Shown here: positions 47,591-58,730 of the stretch, piece after piece | Position numbering within the stretch: position 1 is the first letter of the stretch | Layout: every line of letters begins with the position of its first letter | Position numbers and translations under genes: made by a program | Assembly: GCA_037074615.1 (NCBI GenBank) | Contig: CM073537.1 | Coordinates: 12,109,989 to 12,173,988, forward strand | Source: Leucaena leucocephala | Lineage: Eukaryota > Streptophyta > Magnoliopsida > Fabales > Fabaceae | DNA length: 64,000 bases | Reading direction: 5' to 3' | Notes under the pieces: model-generated | Told to the model about the DNA's origin: nothing | Databases searched by the model: none | The model's input: the letters and a program-made list of their open reading frames with translations, nothing else

Positions 47591-50255
47591 TCATATATGT
47601 AACATCCTTACTTTTGTACGTTTTAGGGACCATTTGGTAGCATTTAGAACCACTTATATGACCTTGGAAGTCCATCAGCTAAATCTGAAATTTTTACTCT
47701 TCTCGAGTTACTGTTCATATGGTATTCCAGATTGGGCGATGAACTTCAAAAAATTATAATTAATTCTAGAAACATCAAAATGAAGTGGTTCAAAAAGATA
47801 CATGAAGATAACATCTTGAAATTTAAGGAAAAAAATAAGTTCCTGAGCAATTGCTTAATCAATCAATACAAAAATCATAAAAAATTACTGTTCATTTGGT
47901 TAAAAATTCTAAAAACAGATTGTGGTCCTTGACTTTAGAAAATTTGTTCTCTTTGTACAGACATTGAAATAAGGCGTTGGTGTCAAAACGAAGCTTGACA
48001 TGTTAACTAAATGTCTGTAAAATTTCATATATTTATTCTATCATTTACTATTTCTCATTACATCATGAACATTGTTGCTTAAACTAGTTATACAACATTA
48101 TTACTTGCAACAATTCATACATTCATCATATAACATTTTCATTATCCAATCCCTAACTTCTCTTCATGCTTCTTCATCCTCTTTCATCATTCATGAACCT
48201 ATTGGGATTGGGATTACATGGATAGGGTGAGATTTTTGGGGAAATCTCAGTAGCAAATGGTACTAAATAATGTATGCATTAATGTAAATACTTGTGCTCG
48301 CTTGTGAAAGTGTTAACATTGAATAATGTGCATGCTTCCATGTAACATATGAAATACAATTGGCTAAAGTAATCATAGAAATAGAGCTTACTTAACTAAA
48401 ATAACTTTCCTTAATCTTTACTAATTAACTTGACCTTTGAATCAATTGATGTCTTGACTTTACCCTACACAATTTAATCTTTTGAATATATTTATGAGCT
48501 TAGAATCATGAAATTCTAGCTCCTTCAGGGCCTGCTGGATAGAACTAAAATATACATAATCCTTCCAAAAATTCTTATTTTGATTCCAATGTTCCAATAC
48601 TTGTTTATCTACTTTATCCCACACAATATTTTATTTTAAAACCATTAGAAGCATCAAAATCATGAAATTCCAATCACTATTCATATGAGTAAATAGTAAC
48701 AGAGAAGACTTCCAAGAATTATAACTTTCAATTCCAATGCTTCCAAGGTTTAAAACCTATCCAATCCTACACAAAATCATCATATAAATTCAATGGAAGC
48801 ATTAGATCATTGAAATTACATCTCCCTCTATCATGAACAGTGTAGATTGAAAGGTCTCTCCCATGGCAAAGTCAAGATTATCAACTTGATTCAACAACCA
48901 ATCTTCTAGCTAGCTTGTTTAAGCTTTAATCACATAACTCTAACTTTAATTTCTTCTTTCTCCTTTCATCTAGGGTTTTGGATAGTGCGTACACCCTAGG
49001 TAAAACTCAACTTTCTTCCATGAAAACCCTAAGTTCAAGGCCCCAAATTATAGAAAAATAAGCTAGGATAGATTATTTACCTTAATCCCTATCTAGCTTG
49101 AACTTTTGTCATTAGATTCTTCTTTGTCTTGGCTTGAGTTTGCATTTTGACATAGCTTCCCCAAGGGTTCTCATGCTAAGGTTTTGAAGTAGAAATATGG
49201 GGGTATTTATAGAAAAATCCTATGGAAAATGGAAGGTCAAGATCACTTTGTGCACTATTTGATCTAATGGCTCTTATTTACTCTTGAATAAAGTTTATCC
49301 TAAAAGCCTCTTTATGACATCATCCATGACATCATCAAGGGACACCTCATATCACATGTGATGAAATTTCCAAGGGAAGAAGCTGTTGGAAATTGTGCCC
49401 TAGGGGCCAATCATTGTATCAGGTTATCATATTATTTGTATGTTTACTGTGATGACCATCCTTGGATAACTCATGATCTTATCCTAAATATCCCTGGTCG
49501 GTCATCTATGTGGGAGCAGAGATGAAATAAGACCAGTATGACTTTGAAGATATATAGAGATATAAATCAAAGTCATAGGCAGATGTAAGAGTACAGGGTG
49601 TCGAACCGACCCGCTATGAGAGAGCTGCATAGGTTAAGTCATAAGCTGCTCTCATATACAAGCCATGTCACTATGCCCTTTGACCTGAGATCATCATGGA
49701 TTCCTACATGACGAACGCTCAGCTTTGATCTAGTCAAAAGTCACTTTTGACCGAGTGATCATAAAGGCTATGTTCGGGCTTAGTGGTTTTTCATGCGGAG
49801 GAATATGAATAGTCAAGATGAAATTTGTCCCTCACATTCGTAGAGAGATATTATTGGGCCCCTCAATGAGTGAGTCTGAGAAATGTATGGCCATACTGGA
49901 ATGGAAGTGTAGTTCCATTTCTATATTCAGACTACTCAGGGATCGAGAAAGTAACGGTCAGGAATAGGAGGATGACGTTCACCATGCCTCATCCATGACC
50001 GAAATATCGTGTGACAAAAGAGACGTGATATGGTTGTATGAAAGGTAACATCGTTTATCGATCCTCATATATTTTGGGTAGTCGTAATGTCTTGCTAGAG
50101 GCCGCTTACGACTTGTGGGTTAGTATAGTAACTGGCCCATTGCCAACTTCATATGGGCCTACAGGGTCGCACACAAAACAGCCCAATGCGAGCTATGATG
50201 TCCAGATTCATTGAATCTAAGAGATGTCTAGATTCAATGAATAATCTAGGGTGGA

Positions 50256-50320
50256 TATATATATATATTATATATATATAAATTTGTATATATATATTAT
50301 ATATATATAATATAAGAGAT
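50256..50320. repeat. AT microsatellite
   Basis: Runs of TATATATAT interrupted by TTATAT and AATTTG, self-complementary throughout. Confidence 0.85.
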
Positions 50321-50893
50321 ATTTGCAAGATTTAATTTATAAGGATAAATTAAATTTCTATCACTTTTGAATTTGAATTTAAATGGATATGATCTATTTG
50401 AATTTGAAATTCAAATTGATAAGATATCTCAAATTTGATTTATGAGAATAAATTAAATATAATTCTATCTTATCTTTATTTTAAATTAAATAAATAGGTG
50501 AATTAAATCTGTGGGACGGATTTAATATAAACCATATTTATTTAATTAGTTTCTTATTAAATTATGCAATATATGATATTGTATTAATTCAGAATTAATA
50601 TAAGATTAATTCTGAAGCCCGGCAGCTTCCTATATATTTGACATTAGGGGCTAGGGTTCTACAGATCTCTACACACACATTCAGACGTGAGAAAAGGGGC
50701 AGGGAGAGTGCAAAAGGTTTGCAGATAAGAAACTGTCAAAATAGAGACGGTGAGGACGGAATCTCTAGAAAGCCCTAGAGGGACAAGAGGCGCTAGCACG
50801 TCGTTCGCGATTGGAACGCTATTCACGTGGATACCGGTAGAGGAAGCCGATCTGAGCTGTCAACTTCTTACGATCGACCAGACACGAAGCAAG

Positions 50894-51149
50894 GTCATGA
50901 CCTATTGACACTGAGGTCGCGACCATACGGGCATCTGAACGTCAGAAATCCGAAAAGAGGAGACAGGTCGCGACTTGAAGATTACGAGGTCGCGACTACA
51001 AACTCCAGAGACGTCCGGTCGCGACGAGAAGCAGAGTAGGTCACGACTAACAACTATAGAGGCGACAGGTCACGACTAGAAGTTGAGGAGGTCACGACTG
51101 AAAGTTCTAGAGGCGAGGAATCGCGACTAGTGGACACTGAGGTCGCGAC
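50894..51149. repeat. GTCGCGAC array with strict 22/29 alternation
   Basis: Motif starts lie at 50894, 50916, 50967, 50989, 51018, 51040, 51069, 51091, 51120 and 51142. Steps are 22, 51, 22, 29, 22, 29, 22, 29 and 22 bp. The 51-bp step equals 22+29 with one site lost. Ten sites are recognisable, five being exact GTCGCGAC and the rest one or two changes away (GTCATGAC, GTCACGAC, ATCGCGAC). Confidence 0.92.
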
Positions 51150-52410
51150 CAAAGCTCGAATACCGAAGGTAACACTTCTTTCTCCTTGACTTAAACACAT
51201 TCGGTAGATCTGGCTGGGAATGGAAAAATTTTTAAAGTTAATTTTCACTGCGTGTCTTCCAATTCCCTTCAGAAGCATCTAGAAAAAATTTAGTCTAATT
51301 TGGTACCGGCTCAGTCTGATTCCCTAACAAGCAGGCTATTTTATAATTCTAATTTTTCTAAAATTTCATAATATGCTTTATAATCTTAAATCCAATATCT
51401 GGATTCTTCATACCATTGACATTCTTGGACTGGGTCAAAACTTAATTATAGATCCCTTGGAACTTAATTATAAATCCCTTGGCAAATTACCAAAATGCCC
51501 TTTGGTTCTTCTTTATTTACTTTAATATCTCTAGGGTATTATCATCTTTTCACATCTCATCAAAGTATTCCTTGACCTTGGTTAACTATTCTAGGAACTC
51601 TCCTTGACCATCTAACCTTAGTCAAATGACTAAAATGCCATTCATCTATCTCTTGTTCAATGGCACAACATAGTGGCATACTCAATGGCATTTTCATAAT
51701 TTTATATTTGTCTGGGTCTTTATTAGCACTGGCCCATTTACTTATCTGAAAATATTATTGGGCCTATAAGGTGCCATTTTGGGCCTTCTACATGATCCAC
51801 TGCCTTTATGGGCTCAATTCTCAAGATATTCCCCGAAAATCACTTATCAAGTATTTTAATCCATTGTAAATTCCATTATAAATTCCACATAACTCCTTTT
51901 TTGTTTTTGCCAGCTTAAAAAATTCTTATATTAATTATAAGAATTTACTACCAAATTTTATCTGATTCTGAGATCCTAAAGATGCTGTAATTAATTTTCT
52001 GAACTTCAAAAATTCATATAAATTTACTAGGACCTCAAATTAAAATTCTGTGTTGTGTTAAACTGATCAGAATAATTTTCTCTATTTAATGGGAAAATTT
52101 AGGGCTAAACCATTTCTGGGCCTTTTTGGGCCTTTTTTAGCTCAACTTTTCATATTTACCATTTTGCTACTAAACTTTTAGAAATTATACTTTAGGCCCT
52201 CAACTTTTTAAAATTACACTTAATGGCCCAAAGCTTTTGTCTATTTTACATTTTGAATCATAGAATTTTTAGACTTTTCATTTTAGTCCCTCTTTTTTAT
52301 ACCTTTTGTCTAATTATAACTTTTCTTTTCTATTCATTATCACAATCCTTTCCAAACCTCTTTCCTCTATCAGTATTATACAGATAGGGAAAAATTAGGA
52401 TGTGACAATA

Positions 52411-52604
52411 GACATTTCAAATTCTCCATGCATTAAATTGGCAAATTCTTGATAAAGATCCTCATTAGTAGCAACGAAGATAATATTATCAACATAGATT
52501 TGGACTACTAATAGATCAGGTTTGTTTCTTTTAATAAATAATGTATTATCTATTTTTCCTCTTTCAAAGCTTTTTTCTATTAGGAATTTGTTGAGACAAT
52601 CTGA
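52411..52604 (-). pseudogene. Copia reverse transcriptase fragment with altered active site
   Basis: One clean minus-strand frame gives motifs such as ERGKIDNTLFIK and LVVQIYVDNIIFVATNEDL, the Copia RT active-site region. The catalytic box reads Y-V-D-N where Y-V-D-D is expected, a single GAT to AAT change removing the second catalytic aspartate. It is continuous in order with the RT tail at 47308-47590, from which the solo LTR 47598-52407 separates it, and is cut off upstream at 52605 by the Athila-like LTR. Confidence 0.8.
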
Positions 52605-55600
52605 TGAACAGGTCAGATTGTCGTCTTTCCATTCATCAAAATAATAATATTTGCACCCAATAATATAGTATAAGGTGCAACCCTATCATTCTTCTCGAGG
52701 AGCTTTTCTATTGGAGACCTAGCATATTGGTGATAAAAACATTGAAAACCTGAGTAAAAGTAAAATGGGTTTTGGGGTTTGATTGATTTTTGATGCAATA
52801 AAATAAATGTGCAGTAAAGTAAATATTTTTTTGGTATTTTTGATTAAGATGAAAACGAGTTGGTTTGTGAAAGAAATATATTGTGATAGACTCTTGATGA
52901 TGAAAACATATCTATCCTTGCTCTTAATTTGATATGAGAGTTTTTGAAATCACTAAGTCTTAAACAAAATCTCAATCGATCGATTAAGTCTCGGGCATTA
53001 ATATTTCTTAAACTCCTTTAATAAAAGATAGTTTAAAAACTCTTAATGCACCGTTAAAATCCACTTAGTGTGTAATTCAAATCGGATGATGAAAATGCCC
53101 TCGAATAATTGTTGATCGACAAACCCTAAATTTTAAGCAATTGAATTAATTAGCAATGATCGTTGATAATAGTCCAACTATCTTAAAATTGGAACTAAAA
53201 TATTATATTAAATCCGATATTCAAAGCATCCAAAATCAATTACAATTGTATAACCTGAGAGTAATCAATCGACACTCAATTCCTTGTTCATATAATGAAA
53301 AACCCTAGATCTAGAAGCATCAAAACATGAAATAGGAGTAGATTAAAATAGAGAACTCCCCAGTACAGTCCATGAGCTCAAGATACGAGATCCATCACCA
53401 AGATACTAAAGATTTAGCCTCTCATGACTCTTACTATGCTAGAATCGCTGTCCAAATATGATGTCATGAAGAAAGCAGAAAGTGAGATGGAGAGATGAAT
53501 GATGGAAGATGTGTGTAGGTAGTGGAGAGAGTGTAGAGAGAGTACGAGCACTACTTCTTAGCCTAATTGAAATGTCATTACTTTCGTACATTTTAGGGAT
53601 CATTTGGTAGCATTTAGAACCACTTTCAAGGTCATTGAAGTCCAATATCTCAATATGGAATTTTACTCTTCTCGGGTACTATTTACTGTGTAAATTCCAG
53701 ATGAGTGACCTGACTTCGGAAAATCATAATTAATTATAGAAAAATCGAAATGAAGTGGTTCCAATTGATACATGAAGCTAAATCAATTATACTTTAAGGA
53801 AAAATCACTCATTGACCAATCTTTGACCAAGTCAACGTGGGTCAATGTTATAACTTTACTGTTCATCCCACGTTTTCCCCTTAAATTCAGCATTCTGGTC
53901 CCAACTTTGACAATTTATAACTCCATGTATAGACATCCAAATGAGGAATATTATATATCAAATTAAATCTTATTATGTCTACTATTTACCATACAAATTT
54001 CAGACATTTATTCATCCATTTACTATTTTTAATGATTTATCAAACATCAATAGGTCTCCTCGGATTTACTGTTAACAGAACCAATTTTCAGCATTCACTC
54101 TTACAGGCACATGCATACATCCATCACATATCAGTTAAACATGCCAATCAGATATTTAGAACATGCCAGACAATATCTGTTACTAAAGGATAGTTGCTAT
54201 TCATCAGGACAGGTACAAAATTCTGATATTTCTAGTACATCCTTTCCTCCTGAAATCCGGCAGCATAACAGCTATACTTCATCTTTAGAAAGTAACCGAT
54301 CTTGTACCGATTCGGTAATTCCTGTAAGAACTACCATTATACGTAAGTACCCAGGAAAGACTGGATGAACTGGCTAGGTCCACTCACTTCCAGCCTTCTT
54401 AGACAGTACCTACGTACACAGTACCTATCAGTTCCTTTCTTTACCACTTTGCCGGAATTTCGGTAGCCTAACGGCGTCCTTCAAGATTTTCAAAATTTAC
54501 TTTGAAATAGCCTCCCCTGTAATGGGTTATTTGGGATGAGATTCGAGGGAATCTCAGTAGTAATAATCATAACAATATATGTAATGCAGAGTGACAGTGC
54601 TTGCTTGTGATTGTGTACAGATAAGTATGTTGCGTGCTTCCATATTCAATAACATATGATCATAGCATTGTAATAGAGCTTCAAGCATAACATATAAGAC
54701 AACAATCCAACCAAACAATAGCACAACCAATCACAAAGATATTACATAAAAGCTAGGATTAGTTACTACCTTAAAAGCAGAACTCCAGAACTTCTATACT
54801 ACTTCCAACTTCACCAGAACTTCCTTTCTTCTTTCTTTCTCTCACTTTCTCTCTCAAGAACTTCTTTATCTCTCTAAAGTGCTCCTTGGCCGTGAGAATT
54901 AAGAGCTAGGGGGTATTTATAGTTTTGATGAGTGGCATTCTTGTAATTTTGAAGCCTTATGAACTTGTGGTCCTGGTTTTTCCAGAATTTCCTATTTTTC
55001 TTATTCCTTTACTGCATCATCAAGGGGACACCTCAAGGAACACCTCACCCCTCACATTCTTCACATGGCAAAATTGGAGGAAGATAGAAGCCTTCTGGAA
55101 GCTTTTCGGTCCCATCCGGTACCGGCCTGGTCCGTCGCCTCGAAAACTGAACCGTTTTCTGAATCTAATTTTTCTGAAAATCCATATTATGTCTCTGGAC
55201 CTTAAATTTAGTATCTAGATCCTTTATATCATTAACATTTTTATACTGGGTCTAAACTCAATTACAGATCCCCTGCGAAATGACCAAAATACCCCTGGGT
55301 GCCCTTTTGTGCACTATCTTAACCCTAAGGGCAAAATCGTCATTTTACACCTTTCTACACCCTATCAGGGCATATACTGACTCTGAATAACTTTATCTGT
55401 ATGTACCTTGGCTTCTGGGCGTGTCCAGAATGACCAGAATGCCCTTCATACCTCTACTACCCTTTAGTACAACATAGGGGCATTTTCGTAATTTCGCACT
55501 TTTCCGGGGTTCTGCAGGACACTGGCCCACCTATCAGTCCAAGAGTCTTATTGGGCCCTTGATAACGCCATTATTGGGCCTTTCTGGGTCCAATACCTTC

Positions 55601-56589
55601 ATGGCACGTATTACGAGGAATCTTCCCCTGTCCATGTTCATCGAATATTTTAGCTATTATACACCGTTTACACACATATGCGGACACCGGCTCCTTCTGT
55701 CAGATACACTGCCCTACTGTGTCTGGGCAGCCATTTGGGTCACAACAGGCATCTGACTGTTATTCCCTGACCTCATTCAGTCTTAGTTTAAATACCGATA
55801 AATCTCCCTATCGGATCCCTGGAGGCCTCACACTTCGTCTGTATTTGCTAATTTATGAATAACTTTTTCTACAGACCTCCTATCGGTATTCTGTCAGTTT
55901 CCAGACATCTGTCCCATCAGGACGCATCATCCTGTAATTTCTCACTTATATCTGACATCTAGGATATCCGGTAGGAATTTTTATAACTTTTAGACTATCA
56001 GATCATTTTTGGCTATCTGGAGTCTTGAAAAATTCCTGTATTAAGCTGGATTACCCGGCGTCACTTGCTCTACCTACTGGTAAAATATGGGGTTGATCGG
56101 AGTACGATCACTGTTTTTGCCTATTTCCGGTCCAAATTTTCATAATTACACTTTTGCCCCGGAAACTTTTCTTCTTTTCAACTAAGCCCCTTTATTTGGC
56201 TAAAATTACACCTAAAGACCCCACATTTTTGTCTACTTTTCCTTCTTAACTTTAAACTTTCCATAATTGCACTTAAGTCCTTACCTTTTCTTTCTTTTTC
56301 AATTTAATCCCTTTCTTTACATAAATAGCCACATCTTTTTCCTGAAAAATAATTCATATATTTCATTCAATCTGTACATATAAATCAGTACAGAAAATTA
56401 GGGATATTACACTAATCAGGTCAAAAACCAGCCTCATTTTTGTTTGCGGCTCCCCCTTCCTTTTATTTCTAGGTTGACCTAATCAAAAATGCGTAGCTTC
56501 AACGACTGTCTTCTTGGGTCACGACCAGATCCATGTTTTGGTCGTGACCTGTAAACGCAGAGAAACTTCTCAGGAGAATTAGGTCGTGA
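52605..56589 (-). mobile_element. Athila-like LTR, minus orientation, interrupted and truncated
   Basis: TGAACAGGTCAGATTGTCGT at 52605 and the following TTGCACCCAATAATATAG are the reverse complement of the 3' end of the LTR at 36652-38129. The pieces 52605-53572 and 56412-56589 together match most of that LTR in reverse. The solo LTR 53578-56411 lies between them. The far end is removed at 56590 by a plus-strand LTR, which breaks a GTCGTGAT site. Confidence 0.75.
53578..56411 (-). mobile_element. Solo chromovirus-type LTR, TSD CTAAT
   Basis: It starts TGAAATGTCATTAC and ends AGGGATATTACA. Perfect CTAAT duplications lie at 53573-53577 and 56412-56416. The length is 2834 bp. It is the closest relative in this window of the LTR at 58731-61556, sharing long blocks such as AGGGGCATTTTCGTAATTTC, and is clearly of the same family. 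Confidence 0.88.
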
Positions 56590-56590
56590 T
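56518..56590. repeat. GTCGCGAC sites in the inverted Athila-like LTR
   Basis: GTCACGAC at 56518, GTCGTGAC at 56541 and GTCGTGAT at 56583 are the inverted counterparts of the 22212-22326 cluster. The last site ends precisely where the next LTR (56590) begins. Confidence 0.7.
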
Positions 56591-58730
56591 GTAACACCCT
56601 AATTTTTAGGCCTAGAGATGCCAGAAAGAGAAATCAAGGGCATAATCGTACTTGTGGGAAAGATCGGGCTGGTAGCCGATGAGTACCATATTTTGCCAGA
56701 AAATAGAGAAAATTATGCTGATCATTTCACTGAACTGTGAAATGTGCATATGAGGTCTCTATGTGTATGAAAGAATTAGAAATGTGACCAGGGGTAAAAT
56801 GGTCATTTTTGAAAAGTGTGCGCGGGAGCGTACTTTCAGGCCAAAAATAGCTCGGTCCGGATAAAATATCTGAAAATACCAGGAGATAGAGAAAAGGATT
56901 CCGGATTGAATGACGCAACACAGAATTTTGATTTGAGGTCCCGATTTTTTTGTAAAAATTCTCGAAGATGGGAAATTACAGTTATAATCGGTAAAGGAAG
57001 AGCAATCCGAATAGAGATGATCGAACTATGACCAAAGGCCATACAGTGTTGTCTAAGGCCCGTAGTGACACCAGGGAAGACCCAGGCCCATAATATCAGT
57101 TTAGTGGTAAGAGGGGCCGGTGTCCGGGAAAAATGTGCAAAATGACGAAAATGCCCTTATGCTATAGAATAACTGAAGAATGAGTAAAGGGTATTTTGGT
57201 CATTTGGCTAAGGTTAGACAGTCAAGAAGGGGTATCTGGATAGTTGATCAGGGCCAGAGAATACTCTGGTAAAATGTGAAAAGACAATAATGCCCCTAGA
57301 CCTAGTAAAGGAAATGAAAGGACTTAAGTGCAATTATGGAAAGTTTCAAGGCCAAAAAGAAAAGTAGACAAAAATGTGGGGTCCTTAAGTTTAATTTTAA
57401 CCAAATAAAAAGGGACTTAAATGAAAAGAAGAAAAGTTCCCTGGGGCTAAATTGTAATTAAAGAAAGTCAGGCTGGAAGTGGTTTGGACTGTCCGAAAGA
57501 ATTTCAGTCCTAGATTTCACCGGTAGAGAGAGCAAGTGACGCTCGGTAATCTGGCTTGATACAGGAATTTTTGAAGACTCCAGATAGCCAGAAATGGACT
57601 GATCGTCCAAAAGCTATAAAAATTTCTACCGGATATCTTATATTTCAGATATAAGTGAGAAAATACAGGATGATGCGTCCTTATGAGGCGGATGTCAGGA
57701 AACTGACAGAATACCAATAGGAGGCCTGTAGAAAAAGTTATTCACAAATCAGAAAATCCAGACGGGAGTATGTGGCCTCCGGGGATCCGATAGGGAGATT
57801 TATCGGTATTTGAAAAGGGACTGAATGAGTTCGGATGACCGTAGTCAGATGACTGTTATGACTCACAGGGATGCCTGAACACCGCAGGCCAGTGTATCGA
57901 ACAGAAGGAGCCGGTGTCCCGATATGTGTATAAACGGTGAATAATAGTTAAAATATTCGAGGAACATGGCCAGGGGAAGATTCCTCGTAATGCGTGCTAT
58001 AAAGGTAATGGACACTGGAAGGCCCAATAATGGCGCCAACAAAGGCCCAGTAAGACCCTTGGACTGATAAGTGGGCCAGTGTCCAGCAGAACCCCGGAAA
58101 AGTACGAAATTACGAAAATGCCCCTGTGTTGTACTAAAGAGTAATAGATGAATGGAGGGCATTTTGGTCATTCTGGACAGGCCCAGGAGCGAAGGCACAT
58201 ACAGATAAAGTTACTTAGAGTCAGTATATACCCTGACAGGGTACAGAAAGGTGTAAAATGATGATTTTACCCTTAGGGCTAAGATAGCTCAAGGAAGGGC
58301 ACTCAGGGGTATTTTGGTAATTTGCCAAGTACTGTTTCTTGGGAATCGAGCCATCAGAGTACTTAAGCTTTATCAGAGACCCAAGATAATATTCCAAGGC
58401 CCAAAAACGTAGCCCATGAAGTATGTGGAAAAAAGTGGCATTAAAATACTATTTTAATTCTGTTTCAATAAAGTAAAGTTACTCGGTCGACACGATAACC
58501 GAGGAGGCGATCAGATAAAGTCTTGGACTTATCTGGATAGCATTGGAAGGCGTGACAGGTGCCAGTAAGATGCCACATGGCACCAATATAGAGGAGGAAG
58601 AAAAAGTTGAGGACACGTGGCACAATCTTAGCCGGTGAGTCCATTTTGTGGGAAATCGGACCGGACCGGTACCGGATTGGACTGGAAGGCTTCAAGAAGG
58701 CCTCAATTTCGCCATATGAGACATGTGACT
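56590..58730 (+). mobile_element. Chromovirus-type LTR, plus orientation, interrupted
   Basis: It begins TGTAACACCCTAATTTTTAG. From about 57500 on it is the reverse complement of 60950-61250 and neighbouring parts of the 58731-61556 LTR (for example GGCCTCCGGGGATCCG against CGGATCCCCGGAGGCC). It stops at 58730 where the minus-oriented element has inserted; its remaining ~1.4 kb should lie beyond the right edge. Confidence 0.75.

Larger units (their letters stand above)
49384..51271. mobile_element. Solo Copia LTR, TSD GAAGC
   Basis: It begins TGTTGGAAATTGTGCCCTAG, a common start of plant Copia LTRs, and ends TTCCCTTCA. Perfect GAAGC duplications lie at 49379-49383 and 51272-51276. The length is 1888 bp with no internal domains. 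It contains an AT microsatellite (50256-50320) and, near its right end, the most regular GTCGCGAC array in the window. Confidence 0.85.
47598..52407 (-). mobile_element. Solo chromovirus-type LTR in Copia RT, TSD ATATA/ATAGA
   Basis: It starts TGTAACATCCTTAC and ends AGGATGTGACA, with flanks ATATA (47593-47597) and ATAGA (52408-52412). It splits the Copia RT coding sequence. Removing the nested Copia LTR (49384-51271) leaves about 2.9 kb, the usual length of the family. The left part shares CATTTTAAAACCATTAGAAG and similar blocks with 15861-18926. Confidence 0.75.

Noticed and set aside
50894..51149. Regularly spaced short repeats reminiscent of a CRISPR array
   Set aside because: The repeats are only 8 bp, the spacers are related to each other and there are two alternating spacer lengths; the setting is a plant LTR with no cas genes. 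This is a diverged minisatellite.
22212..56590. GTCGCGAC as a CAMTA (CGCG-box) binding site
   Set aside because: The CGCG box needs A/C/G before and C/G/T after CGCG; here the flanks are T and A, so the consensus does not fit.
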